Made by a program: the position numbers and the translations under genes. A stretch of DNA of 64,000 bases from Achromobacter pestifer (GTDB lineage Bacteria > Pseudomonadota > Gammaproteobacteria > Burkholderiales > Burkholderiaceae_B), in the NCBI RefSeq assembly GCF_902859625.1, contig NZ_CADIJX010000001.1, positions 248,001-312,000 of the forward strand, in the 5' to 3' direction. The notes beneath the pieces were generated by a model. The model saw nothing but the letters and a program-made list of their open reading frames with translations. It was not told the origin of the DNA and ran no database searches. Shown here in pieces: positions 16,580 through 24,546 of this stretch. Positions within the stretch are counted from its first letter, which is position 1, and each line of letters starts with the position of its first letter.

Positions 16580-18001
16580 TTACTTTTCCCAGCCGCCGCC
16601 AAGCGCCAGGAAGACGGCGATCTGGTCGCTGCTAAGGTCGGCCTGGGACGCGGCGAGCGCGCTTTCATTGCTGGCCAGCGTGCGTTCGGCGTCCAGCACC
16701 GTCAGATAATCGGTCTTGCCGTACTGGAACAGCTGGCGGGCTTGGGATGCGGCTTCGGCGCTTTGGTCGCGTGCGGCGCGCAAGGCGGTATCGCGGTCCA
16801 GTTGCCGTGCATAAACGACTAGTGCGCTTTCCGTTTCGCGCAGTGCGTTCAGCACCGTGGCGTCAAAGCGCGCGACGGCGGCCTTTGTGTTGGCTTCGGC
16901 TTCGGCGATGCGGGCCTGCACGGCGCCGGTGTTCGGAAGGGTCCAAGAGATCAGCGGACCCACGCTCCAACTGAAGGTGCCGCGGTCGCCGAACAGGGTG
17001 GCCGGGCCACCGGAGGCCGCGGACAGCCCCAGCGTGATCTTCGGATAAAGGTCGGCGGTGGCCACGCCGATGCGTGCCGTGTTGGCGGCCAGCGTGCGTT
17101 CGGCTTGCCGAATGTCGGGACGGCGGCGCAGCAGCGCGGCGCCGTCACCCACGGGGATGGTCTCGGTCAGGCGTGGCGCCGTCGCGCATCGCAGCAGCGT
17201 GGGCGAGATCTCGTTTGGCGTCTGGCCCGTCAAGGCCGCCAGACGATACAGCGCTGTGCGCTGCTGCGACTGGAAGGGCGGCAGATTGGCCTGCAATTGT
17301 TCAAGCTGGCTGCGGGCGCGGGTCACGTCCAGGGTGGTGCCTCGGCCGGCGCGTTGCAGCCGGCTGACGGCGTCCACGGATTCTTTCTGCACCTGCACCG
17401 AATGCTGGGCCGAGGCCAGCTGCATGCCCGCCGCGCACATGTTGGCATAGGCACGCGCGGTTTCGGCCGCGACCGTGACGCGGGTGGCGTCGTAGGCGGC
17501 CTGGGCGGCTTGCTCATCGCCGCTGGCGGCTTCGATGGCGCGGCGGATCTGGCCGAACAGGTCCAGCTGATAGGACACGCTGGCGCCCGTGGAATACGAC
17601 CACCGGTTGGGCGGATTGATGCCGGGTTGCAGCTCTTGCAGACCGGACACGTGGCCAAAGGTGGGCGATGCGTTCACGCCGACGGTGGGTTGCTGCTGCG
17701 CCTGCGTTTCCCGCACGGCGGCTTGCGCGCGTTCCAGGTTGGCGCTGGCGACGCGCAGGTCCGTGTTGGCGGACAGGGCTTTTTCGACCAGGCCGTCCAG
17801 CACCGGGTCGTTGTACAAGCGCCACCAGTGCCCAGTCACCGCTTCCTGCTGGAATACCCCTTCCTGCGCTTCGATGAAGGCGGCTTGCGCCGTCTGCCGT
17901 TGCGACACCGACCCGGCAGGCACCTGATAGTCAGGGCCCACGGCGGAGCATCCGGCCAGCGCAAGGGCCAGCATCAGCGGCAGGAGGTGTTTGGTGTTCA
18001 T
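16580..18001 (-). CDS. RND/NodT-type outer membrane efflux lipoprotein (TolC-like)
   Basis: A 473-residue outer-membrane factor. Signal peptide with lipobox LAGC and the NodT/OprM signature CSAVGPDYQVP. Two repeated helical-barrel halves of the OEP family follow; LRRRPDIRQAERTLAANTARIGVA is the conserved second-half motif and PKITLGLSAASGG the barrel strand. It forms the outer-membrane exit channel for the HlyD/FUSC pump encoded upstream on the same strand (76-bp gap to the HlyD gene). Size is normal. Last gene of the MarR-FUSC-DUF1656-HlyD operon. Confidence 0.93.
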   Translation of the reverse strand: MNTKHLLPLMLALALAGCSAVGPDYQVPAGSVSQRQTAQAAFIEAQEGVFQQEAVTGHWWRLYNDPVLDGLVEKALSANTDLRVASANLERAQAAVRETQAQQQPTVGVNASPTFGHVSGLQELQPGINPPNRWSYSTGASVSYQLDLFGQIRRAIEAASGDEQAAQAAYDATRVTVAAETARAYANMCAAGMQLASAQHSVQVQKESVDAVSRLQRAGRGTTLDVTRARSQLEQLQANLPPFQSQQRTALYRLAALTGQTPNEISPTLLRCATAPRLTETIPVGDGAALLRRRPDIRQAERTLAANTARIGVATADLYPKITLGLSAASGGPATLFGDRGTFSWSVGPLISWTLPNTGAVQARIAEAEANTKAAVARFDATVLNALRETESALVVYARQLDRDTALRAARDQSAEAASQARQLFQYGKTDYLTVLDAERTLASNESALAASQADLSSDQIAVFLALGGGWEK

Positions 18002-18077
18002 GGCAAGTACGGCTTGGCGTCGAGGGAATGGGTTGAAAGGAAAGGGTTGAAAGGCAAGGGTGGCGAGTGCCGTGTGC

Positions 18078-18983
18078 TCAAGACGGCTGGCGCGTGGCCT
18101 GAGCTGGCATCGGGTCCACCGAAACGGTGGCTGTTTGGCCGGCGACCAGGCGCACGCCGTCGGGTACGGCGTCGATCTTCACGCGCACCGGAATGCGTTG
18201 CGCCAGACGGACCCAGTTGAACGTGGGGTTCACGTTGGGCAGCAGGTTGGCGCTGATGCTGCGGTCGCGGTCGGCAATGCCCATGGCGATGCTCTCCACG
18301 TGGCCGCTGATGCGGCGCGAATCACCCATCAGCGTCACGGTGACGGGGTCGCCTTCGTGGATGCCCGGCAGCTTGGTCTCTTCAAAATAGCCTTCCACGT
18401 AGAACGAGCCTGCGTCCACCAGCGCCATCACGCCACGGCCGGCAGAGGCGTAGGAGCCCGCGCGCAGGTCCAGGTTGGTGACACGCCCGTCGCTGGCGGC
18501 CACCACGCGGCTGCGCTCCAGATTCAGGCGGGCTGTGTTCAGTTGCACTTCGGCCTGGGCAAGCGCGGCTTCGGTTTGCTGCATCTTGGTCTGGCTTTGT
18601 TCAACGGCTTCGGCCGCCACCAGCTGGCCCAGCGAGCGGTTGCGCTTGGCGTCGCGCTGCGCCTGATCGTGCGCCACCTGCTGTGAACGCACCGAGGCCT
18701 GGGCCTGGTCGAACGCCAGCTGGAAGCGCGCACGGTCAATTTCAAACAGCACGTCGCCGGCCTTCACGTCCTGGTTGTCGTGCACGGGCACGCTGGTCAC
18801 CAGGCCGGAGACGTCGGGCGCGACCTGCACCACATAGGCCTTGACGCGGCCATCCCGCGTCCAGGGTTCAACTTCATAGTGGACCCAGAGCTGCCAGCCG
18901 GCGTAAGCGGCGGCCACGACGACGACGGCCGTTACCGCGAACTTGCCGATGGCGGCAGGGCGAAGGGCATTGGGGAGTTTCAT
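18078..18983 (-). CDS. HlyD-family periplasmic adaptor (AaeA-like)
   Basis: A 301-residue membrane-fusion protein. One N-terminal transmembrane helix (FAVTAVVVVAAAYAGWQLWV), then the lipoyl-like half VQVAPDVSGLVTSVPVHDNQDVKAGDVLFEID, an Ala/Gln-rich coiled-coil hairpin (about residues 85-165), then the second lipoyl half and beta-barrel (VVAASDGRVTNLDLRAGSY). Start is ATG 18983; the frame is open far upstream but that part overlaps DUF1656 and FUSC in another frame. Together with DUF1656, FUSC and the outer-membrane factor it resembles the AaeXAB aromatic-acid pump. Confidence 0.92.
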   Translation of the reverse strand: MKLPNALRPAAIGKFAVTAVVVVAAAYAGWQLWVHYEVEPWTRDGRVKAYVVQVAPDVSGLVTSVPVHDNQDVKAGDVLFEIDRARFQLAFDQAQASVRSQQVAHDQAQRDAKRNRSLGQLVAAEAVEQSQTKMQQTEAALAQAEVQLNTARLNLERSRVVAASDGRVTNLDLRAGSYASAGRGVMALVDAGSFYVEGYFEETKLPGIHEGDPVTVTLMGDSRRISGHVESIAMGIADRDRSISANLLPNVNPTFNWVRLAQRIPVRVKIDAVPDGVRLVAGQTATVSVDPMPAQATRQPS

Positions 18984-18985
18984 AC

Positions 18986-19198
18986 CTATCTCTGGAGAAA
19001 ATAAGGGGAAATCAGGGAGACGCCATACAGCAGCACCACGAACAGCGCCAGATCGAACAGCGCGGGGTGCCACACCAGGCGGTACAGGCCGGCGCGGGCA
19101 AGCACGCGCCGCAACGCCCAGGCCACACCCAGCGTCAGCACGCCCAGCACCAGCAGCCAGGGGAAGTAAATGCCGTAGAGATTGAATTCGCCGATCAT
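18986..19198 (-). CDS. DUF1656 small membrane protein (AaeX-like)
   Basis: A 70-residue protein with two hydrophobic segments (PWLLVLGVLTLGVAWAL and ALFDLALFVVLLYGVSLI) and the family opening GEFNLYGIYFP. DUF1656 genes almost always sit between a FUSC protein and an HlyD adaptor, as here, with an ATGA overlap to the FUSC gene and a 2-bp gap to the adaptor. Function as a small pump subunit is inferred from this conserved context. Confidence 0.9.
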   Translation of the reverse strand: MIGEFNLYGIYFPWLLVLGVLTLGVAWALRRVLARAGLYRLVWHPALFDLALFVVLLYGVSLISPYFLQR

Positions 19199-21258
19199 GA
19201 TGCTTGGCCCTCCAGCGTGGGATGGGCGGGTTGGTAGTCGGGCGCGTCAGGGAAGAAGGCGCGGCGGATGCCCACCAGGGCCACCACGGCGCGGTCTCTT
19301 GCGGCCAAGCCTTGCGGCGTGGCTGCGACGCTGGACAGCGCGCGGTCGATCTGAGCCAGGAAGGCCGGTGTTTTTTCTTCCACGCGCCACGCTGAGCGGG
19401 CACGGAAGAATTGCGCCAGGCTGTTGAGCACCGGCTGGATGGTGGGCTCGGCCATCGGCAGATGGCGGCGCGCGCGTTGCAGTTCGGTGATGTCGCGGCC
19501 CACGCGCAGGTCTTTCAGCGCGTCGGAGGCGACCAGATCGTCCGGGCGTTTGGCCAAGGCCAGGCGCGGTTGCAGCAGGCCGATGCGGTCCAGCATGCGG
19601 GCGGCATAGGTATGGCGCGAGGGCGCGCGGGGCGAGCTTGCCAGCGTCGCCAGCTCCTTCCAATTGGCAGCCTGGATGCGGCGCGCGCTCCAGTCGGCAC
19701 TGACCGTGCGGAAGATGGCGGCGATGATCGCCGCCGTGGCCACGCCCATGCACTGCGCGACTTGCGTGTCGATGAAGGACACGACGTCGGCGGTGTTGGT
19801 GTCTTGCAATGCCATGGTGCCGAGAAAGCCGAACAGCATGGCCATTGCCTTGCCGGCGCTGGCGGGCCGGGCGATGAAGACGCCCAAGATGAACGCCGTC
19901 GGCAGCATGGACAGGGCCAGCATTTCAAACGAATGGATGGCGGGCATGATGCCCAGCAGGTACAGCGCCGACAGCGGGATCGAATACACCGTATAGGTCA
20001 GGAACTGCATGATGCCCGGCACGGGATTGTCCTGCGAAGCGAAGAAGCAGCTGAAGATCGCGGCCATCAGGGCGGCGGTGGCGCCGTTGCTCCATGCCGT
20101 GCCGATCCAGAAGGCGCAGCACACCGAAATGGCCACGCCTGCGGCCAGTGCCGATAACAGCGCCATGCCATGATCGCGGTGCAGCGCCGTGTTGGGGTCG
20201 CGGTTGGGGCGCGAGGCGCGCATCGGTGCCCGCAGCGGAGCGCCGTTCAGGCCTGCACGGATCTCGCGGCGCAACGCCAGGCATTCGTCATAGGTGTCGA
20301 TCAGTTCGCGCAGCCGCGCCATCAGGCTGGCCAGCAAGGCGTCGCGCCAGGTGGAATGGCTATCGATGCTGGGCGCCAACTGGGAGACGGCGGCGCGCAG
20401 GCGCACGGCGGTCTCGTGCGAGGCCTGGGCGCCGGCATTGATCCATTCAGAGATGTCATGCAGCAGCGCGGACACGGGTTCGGGTAGCGGCTGATCATTG
20501 GCCTGCAAGGCGCGCAGCCGGTCTTCCACCGCCGAGACGGCCGGTGTCAGCGCCGAGATCTGGTCCTGCATGGCGCGCACGGCGCCGGACGTCCAGCGCA
20601 GGTTGCTGGTATCGAAAGGCACATGCGTGGACAGGAGGCGCAACTGCGTGATGTCGTTGGCCAGCTCGCGACGATCGCGGTCGCGTTGTTCGGCATTCTG
20701 TCCGCTGAGCGTGTCGTGCATCCAGTTGCGGGCATCGCGCACGGCTTTGTCCAACTGCAAGGTCAAGGCGGGCGCCAGGCCGCGCGGCAGCACGATGCTG
20801 TGGATCAGCGTGGCGCAGACGATGCCCAAACTGATTTCCTCGACGCGAGCGAGCGCCGTGTCGAACACCAGCGACGGGTCCGACACGCTGGGAAAACCGA
20901 TCATTGCGGCGGTGTAGCCAGCCAGCATGAACAGGTATGACCGTGGCGTGCGGTCCAGCACCGACATATACAGGCAGGCGCCCACCCACAGCACCATCGC
21001 ACCCGTCATGACGACGGGCGAATTCGACAGCCGGGGCACCATGTAAACGGTGGCGGCCGACCCGACAAAGGTGCCAACCAGGCGGTACAGCGCTTTCGAG
21101 CGCACCGCGCCCGACCAGGGCTGCGCCACGACGTACGCGGTGGTCATCGCCCAGAACGGACGCGGCAAACCCATGCTGTAGGACAGATAAAGCGCCATGA
21201 TGGCGCTTAGGTAGCTCTTCAGCGAAAAGAGGGATTCGCGGACGTTCGGCAATTTCAC
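19195..21258 (-). CDS. FUSC-family efflux protein (AaeB-like)
   Basis: A 687-residue inner-membrane protein with two blocks of about five to six membrane helices, at residues roughly 15-165 and 360-520, each followed by a cytoplasmic helical region. The N-terminus AIMALYLSYSMGLPRPFWAMTTAYVVAQP is typical of the aromatic acid exporter/FUSC family (AaeB, p-hydroxybenzoate efflux). The gene overlaps both neighbours by ATGA junctions, so it is translationally coupled with the MarR regulator before it and DUF1656 after it. Substrate is probably aromatic or other organic acids, by family analogy only. Confidence 0.92.
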   Translation of the reverse strand: MKLPNVRESLFSLKSYLSAIMALYLSYSMGLPRPFWAMTTAYVVAQPWSGAVRSKALYRLVGTFVGSAATVYMVPRLSNSPVVMTGAMVLWVGACLYMSVLDRTPRSYLFMLAGYTAAMIGFPSVSDPSLVFDTALARVEEISLGIVCATLIHSIVLPRGLAPALTLQLDKAVRDARNWMHDTLSGQNAEQRDRDRRELANDITQLRLLSTHVPFDTSNLRWTSGAVRAMQDQISALTPAVSAVEDRLRALQANDQPLPEPVSALLHDISEWINAGAQASHETAVRLRAAVSQLAPSIDSHSTWRDALLASLMARLRELIDTYDECLALRREIRAGLNGAPLRAPMRASRPNRDPNTALHRDHGMALLSALAAGVAISVCCAFWIGTAWSNGATAALMAAIFSCFFASQDNPVPGIMQFLTYTVYSIPLSALYLLGIMPAIHSFEMLALSMLPTAFILGVFIARPASAGKAMAMLFGFLGTMALQDTNTADVVSFIDTQVAQCMGVATAAIIAAIFRTVSADWSARRIQAANWKELATLASSPRAPSRHTYAARMLDRIGLLQPRLALAKRPDDLVASDALKDLRVGRDITELQRARRHLPMAEPTIQPVLNSLAQFFRARSAWRVEEKTPAFLAQIDRALSSVAATPQGLAARDRAVVALVGIRRAFFPDAPDYQPAHPTLEGQAS

Positions 21259-21731
21259 GATTGATTGTCCTGAGGATGCGAACCGGCCGCGCCGCGGCCC
21301 AACGACACCGCCAAGGTGTCGAAGACGCGCAGGCAGGCTTCCAGGTCCGCTTCGCTGACGCCGTGGAACAAGCGGCGGCGCAGTTCCACCAAGACGTCCT
21401 CGACCTGCGCGCGCAGCGCATGGCCGGCGGGGGTCAGGTGCAAGGTCTTGGCGCGGCGGTCGTGGGGGTCTTCACGCCGTTCCATCAGGCCGGCAGCGAC
21501 CAGTTGGTCCAGCACGCGCACCAGCGACGGCCCTTCGACGCCCAGCGCCTCGGCCAGCGCGCCTTGACGCACGCCGTCGCCCAGGCGGCCCGCCAGGATG
21601 ACAGGCCAGGCCGTGGCTTGCGACAAGCCATAGTCGACCAACGCCTTGTCGGCAGCGCCACGATAGGCGCGCGACAGCACCATCAAATTTGCGGTGGTAG
21701 CCATGAGTTGGGAGTCGGTGGGAGAGTTCAT
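21255..21731 (-). CDS. MarR-family transcriptional regulator
   Basis: A 158-residue MarR protein with the winged helix in the middle: LGDGVRQGALAEALGVEGPSLVRVLDQL, then wing AGLMERREDPHDRRAKTLHLTPAG. First gene of the efflux operon and overlapping the FUSC start, so it most likely represses its own operon until a phenolic or similar ligand binds. An AT-rich stretch just upstream (21733-21810, with several taactaat/ttagataggag-like segments) is the probable promoter and operator zone; I could not pick out a single clean palindrome. Confidence 0.9.
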   Translation of the reverse strand: MNSPTDSQLMATTANLMVLSRAYRGAADKALVDYGLSQATAWPVILAGRLGDGVRQGALAEALGVEGPSLVRVLDQLVAAGLMERREDPHDRRAKTLHLTPAGHALRAQVEDVLVELRRRLFHGVSEADLEACLRVFDTLAVSLGRGAAGSHPQDNQS

Positions 21732-21853
21732 GGAATAGATTGTATCCTATCTATTAGCTTACTAATAATTGAAAATGGCGAATATCTCCATTGATTTTTT
21801 CAATTGGTTAGATAGGAGGAGGGGGTTTCATGGGTGGGGAAATGGGGGGCAGT

Positions 21854-21920
21854 GATGGGTTGCGCGCGTTCGAGGGCCGTTTTCTTGGCCGGGGCGTCCG
21901 CGCGCTACACCCATCCTACG
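21854..21920 (+). repeat. REP-like palindromic repeat, copy A
   Basis: Begins GATGGGTTGCGCGCG and ends CGCGCGCTACACCCATC followed by CTACG; the ends are imperfect inverted repeats, so the element can fold into a long hairpin. Copy C at 22261 is nearly identical and copy B at 22145 lies in the opposite orientation. Confidence 0.75.
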
Positions 21921-22119
21921 GGTCAAGCGGCATGCGGGTGATGGGTGGGAACGGGGCGCGGGTCAAGCGGCATGCGGGCGATGGGCGGCGACGGGGCGCG
22001 AGTCACGCGGTGTTGGGGCGATGGGCGACGATGGGGCGTGGGTCATGCGGCATGTGGGTCATGGACGACGATGCGTCATGGGGCATGCACGCGGTGGTGC
22101 ATGATGCGCCGTGGGTCTC
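21920..22119. repeat. Imperfect 40-bp tandem repeat, four to five units
   Basis: Units start at 21920, 21960, 22000 and 22040, with a decayed fifth from 22080. Each opens with GGGTCAAGCGGCATGCGGG or a variant and has ATGGGCGGCGACGGGGCG in the second half. Units 1 and 2 are about 90% identical; later ones diverge. There are no unrelated spacers, so it is not a CRISPR array. Confidence 0.8.
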
Positions 22120-22144
22120 GAGGCGCGCGATGGCTGTTGCCGTC

Positions 22145-22211
22145 CGTAGGATGGGTGTAGCGCGCGGATGCCAGGGGCAAGAAAGCATGCGCTTATCGCG
22201 CGCAACCCATC
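22145..22211 (-). repeat. REP-like palindromic repeat, copy B (inverted)
   Basis: Reads CGTAGGATGGGTGTAGCGCG at its left end and CGCGCGCAACCCATC at its right end, which is the reverse of copies A and C. The centre differs from them. Confidence 0.72.
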
Positions 22212-22260
22212 GGGCAGCCGTCATGCTGTGGCCAAATCTGTTCTGGAACCAGCGCTGCTT

Positions 22261-22326
22261 GATGGGTTGCGCGCGTTGGAGGGCCGTTTTCCTGGCCCCG
22301 CATCCGCGCGCTACACCCATCCTACG
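22261..22326 (+). repeat. REP-like palindromic repeat, copy C
   Basis: Same ends and orientation as copy A, with only a handful of internal differences. It lies 68 bp from the queD stop on the convergent side, a position typical of REP elements. Confidence 0.75.
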
Positions 22327-22338
22327 AACCATCCATCC

Positions 22339-22410
22339 GTGGCAATCAGCCGTAGCAGTCCGGTGGCAATCAGCCGTTGCAGTCCCGTGGCAATCAGCCG
22401 TTGCAGTCGG
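22339..22410. repeat. Three 24-bp tandem repeats derived from the queD 3' end
   Basis: Units at 22339, 22363 and 22387, each GTGGCAATCAGCCGTTGCAG plus four bases. The third unit contains the last codons and stop of queD (minus strand), so the two outer units are duplicated copies of the gene end. Confidence 0.8.
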
Positions 22411-22837
22411 CCCAGCAATTGGGCGTTTCGTACAGGCGCACGCGGGTCAGGCGCAGGTCGGCGCCGTAGTGGCCGTGATAGTGCGGCGCCAGGGTCTCGA
22501 AGACGATGGCGGCCAGGTTCTCGGCGGTGGGAATGCGGTCCAGCACCACGGTCTTGTGGTCGGGCAGGCTGTCCAGGAAGCCGCGTACGGCCGCATCGCC
22601 TTCAAAAACCAGGAAGGCATGGTCCCAGACGTCCACGATGTGGGTCTTGGCGATGTGCTTGATTTCAGAGAAATCCATCAGCATGCCGTTGTCGGACTCG
22701 CCAGGGGCTTGCACGACATCGCCGGTCAGGGTGATTTCCAGCACATAGCGGTGGCCATGCAAATTGCGGCACTGGCTGCGGTGATCGGGAATGCGATGGC
22801 CGGCGTCGAATTCCAGCCTGCGGGTCACGGAAATCAT
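22394..22837 (-). CDS. queD: 6-carboxytetrahydropterin synthase QueD
   Basis: A 147-residue member of the PTPS/QueD family. It makes 6-carboxytetrahydropterin from dihydroneopterin triphosphate in queuosine synthesis. Zinc ligands are visible: His in FDAGHRI and the pair in NLHGHRY. The catalytic Cys is in RSQCRNLHGH and the Asp/His of the triad in WDHAFLVF. The TPTAEN-type motif appears as IPTAENLA. Adjacent to queE (28-bp gap), the next pathway enzyme. The gene end is duplicated downstream as short tandem repeats. Confidence 0.95.
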   Translation of the reverse strand: MISVTRRLEFDAGHRIPDHRSQCRNLHGHRYVLEITLTGDVVQAPGESDNGMLMDFSEIKHIAKTHIVDVWDHAFLVFEGDAAVRGFLDSLPDHKTVVLDRIPTAENLAAIVFETLAPHYHGHYGADLRLTRVRLYETPNCWADCNG

Positions 22838-22865
22838 GGTGTGCTCCGCAAGGCGTCGGGGTAAA

Positions 22866-23498
22866 TCATGGAATGCCTATGTATTTGTGAGTCTGCAAAC
22901 TGAGCCGCCATTGCGGGTGCTGCATACAGTACTGGACGGCTTTTTCGGTATTGGCCACGCGCGCCGGGCCGTCCATGGGTTGTAGGAAAAAATGCTCAAA
23001 ATCCAGATGCGCGAACGTTTCGGGCAGCGCATTGGACTGCGGGTAGACCAGCTTCAGCTCGTCACCGCGTTCGATGACGATGGGCGCGGTGCCTTTGGGG
23101 CTGACGCAGATCCAGTCGATGCCGGCCGGAGGCTTGACGGTGCCGTTGGTCTCGATGGCCACGGTGAAGCCGCGGGCATGGATGGCCGTGAGCAGCGCCG
23201 CGTCCAATTGCAGCAGGGGTTCGCCGCCGGTGAAGACCACGTAGCGGTCTTCCGTTCCGGGGCCCCACGAGGCAGCGATGGCGTCGGCCAGCAGGTCTGC
23301 GGTCGTGAACTTGCCGCCGCCTTCGCCGTCGGTGCCGATGAAGTCGGTGTCGCAGAAGGTGCAGGCGGCGCTGGCGCGGTCGCTTTCGCGGCCGGTCCAG
23401 AGGTTACAGCCGGCAAACCGGCAAAATACCGCCGCGCGGCCTGCATGGGCGCCTTCGCCTTGCAGGGTCTTGAAGATTTCTTTGGCGGAATAGGTCAT
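22866..23498 (-). CDS. queE: 7-carboxy-7-deazaguanine synthase QueE
   Basis: A 210-residue radical SAM enzyme that converts carboxytetrahydropterin to 7-carboxy-7-deazaguanine. The cluster-binding cysteines are in the unusual CX14CX2C spacing (CNLWTG...AACTFCD) known for the Burkholderia multivorans type, rather than CX3CX2C. The SAM-binding GGEP is in FTGGEPLLQLD. Start chosen at ATG 23498 (MTYSAKEIFKTLQGEG), which matches the family N-terminus; the frame is open upstream but that part is not conserved-looking. Divergent from arfB. Confidence 0.95.
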   Translation of the reverse strand: MTYSAKEIFKTLQGEGAHAGRAAVFCRFAGCNLWTGRESDRASAACTFCDTDFIGTDGEGGGKFTTADLLADAIAASWGPGTEDRYVVFTGGEPLLQLDAALLTAIHARGFTVAIETNGTVKPPAGIDWICVSPKGTAPIVIERGDELKLVYPQSNALPETFAHLDFEHFFLQPMDGPARVANTEKAVQYCMQHPQWRLSLQTHKYIGIP

Positions 23499-23642
23499 AA
23501 GGGGGTATTGGCGAGCTGCGGGTAGCCGTGCGCCGTAAAGATTCGAGCAAAAGCGCACTATTTTACTGGTAGCGAGGCCGGTACGGCGAAAGACCTTGCG
23601 CGGCGTCGTCCGTGCCCGCCTGATCTTGTAGACTCCCGGCCT

Positions 23643-24059
23643 ATGTTCCACATCCAAGATTCCCTATATCTGGACGAGCGCGACCTGACGTTCACCATGA
23701 TCCGCGCCCAGGGCTCGGGCGGGCAGAACGTCAACAAGGTTTCCAGCGCCGTTCATTTGCGCTTTGACGTTCGCGCGTCCAGCCTGCCGCCCGAGGTTCA
23801 GGATGCGCTGTGCGCCGTCAGCGACCACCGCATCTCGAAAGAGGGCGTGATCGTGATCAAGTCGCAATCGTTCCGTAGCCAGGAAAAAAACCGGGCCGAA
23901 GCCATCGAACGGCTGATCGCCATGGTGCGTTCGGCCATCCAGGTGGAAAAGCCGCGTCGCGCGACCAAGCCCACCCGGTCGTCGCAGCGCCGGCGGGTCC
24001 AGCGCAAGGTCTTGCACGGCGAGGTCAAGCGTTTGCGGGGCCGGGTGCAGGGCGACTGA
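23643..24059 (+). CDS. arfB: Alternative ribosome-rescue hydrolase ArfB (YaeJ)
   Basis: A 138-residue peptidyl-tRNA hydrolase. The catalytic GGQ motif is in RAQGSGGQNVNKVSSAVHLRF, as in release factors. The C-terminus is a basic tail (RRATKPTRSSQRRRVQRK) that in this family enters the mRNA channel of stalled ribosomes. The length matches E. coli ArfB. It frees ribosomes stuck on non-stop messages independently of tmRNA. It is divergent from queE (144 bp between starts) and not part of an evident operon. Confidence 0.95.
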   Translation: MFHIQDSLYLDERDLTFTMIRAQGSGGQNVNKVSSAVHLRFDVRASSLPPEVQDALCAVSDHRISKEGVIVIKSQSFRSQEKNRAEAIERLIAMVRSAIQVEKPRRATKPTRSSQRRRVQRKVLHGEVKRLRGRVQGD

Positions 24060-24102
24060 ACCCGGCTGGCCAATAGCCCCATGCGGCACAGGGGCATGAC
24101 TA

Positions 24103-24124
24103 TATATCGAACAACAACGATATA
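24103..24124. promoter_or_regulatory. Inverted repeat TATATCG-N8-CGATATA, probable ArsR operator
   Basis: Perfect 7-bp arms 28 bp upstream of the ArsR-type gene; a further half-like TTCGATA and GCGATATA follow at 24128-24146, close to the start. AT-rich inverted repeats of this kind are typical autoregulatory sites of ArsR proteins. Confidence 0.6.
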
Positions 24125-24151
24125 AGATTCGATAAATTGCGATATACAAAT

Positions 24152-24499
24152 ATGACGGCATCCCCTTCACCCTTCGATCAGACCGACGCGCCACCCCGTA
24201 TCGACGCCGACGCCATCCTCAAGGCGCTGGCGAATCCGGTACGGCGCGACATTCTTGTGTGGCTGAAGACACCGCAAGCGCATTTCGAAGAGCGCCCGGG
24301 CCACTCCTTTGAACATGGCGTGTGCGCGGGCCACATCGATGACCGCTGCGGCTTGTCGCAGTCCACCGTGTCCTCGCACCTGGCCGTCTTGCAGCGTGCG
24401 GGCCTGATCCTGGGAACGAAGGTGGGGCAGTGGGTATTTTTCCGTCGCAATGAACCCGTCATTGCCGCGTTCCTGCGGCAGTTGAATCAGGATATGTAG
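24152..24499 (+). CDS. ArsR-family helix-turn-helix regulator
   Basis: A 115-residue winged-helix protein: DAILKALANPVRRDILVWLK, then GLSQSTVSSHLAVLQRAGLILGTKVGQWVFF. The usual ArsR metal-binding cysteines near the recognition helix are absent (one Cys in GVCAGH and one in DRCGL remain), so a redox or organic-electrophile signal is possible. The next gene, 47 bp downstream, encodes an Old Yellow Enzyme, and this pair recurs widely. It probably represses itself and the reductase. An ATG five codons upstream (24137) is an alternative start, but it falls in the operator-like DNA. Confidence 0.87.
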   Translation: MTASPSPFDQTDAPPRIDADAILKALANPVRRDILVWLKTPQAHFEERPGHSFEHGVCAGHIDDRCGLSQSTVSSHLAVLQRAGLILGTKVGQWVFFRRNEPVIAAFLRQLNQDM

Positions 24500-24546
24500 T
24501 CAGCCGCTACAAGAAACGCCCCCTTGCCCGGGCGGAAGGATTTTGC

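Noticed and set aside
17105..18220. Plus-strand open frame opposite the outer-membrane factor and HlyD genes
   Set aside because: Antisense shadow of two genes with clear lipobox and lipoyl motifs.
21920..22119. CRISPR-like regular repeats
   Set aside because: The 40-bp units are directly adjacent with no unique spacers, and no cas genes are present.
21830..22864. Open frames (344 aa plus, 109 aa minus) across the repeat island
   Set aside because: They translate REP-like and tandem repeats and run into queD antisense; the repeats explain the open frames.
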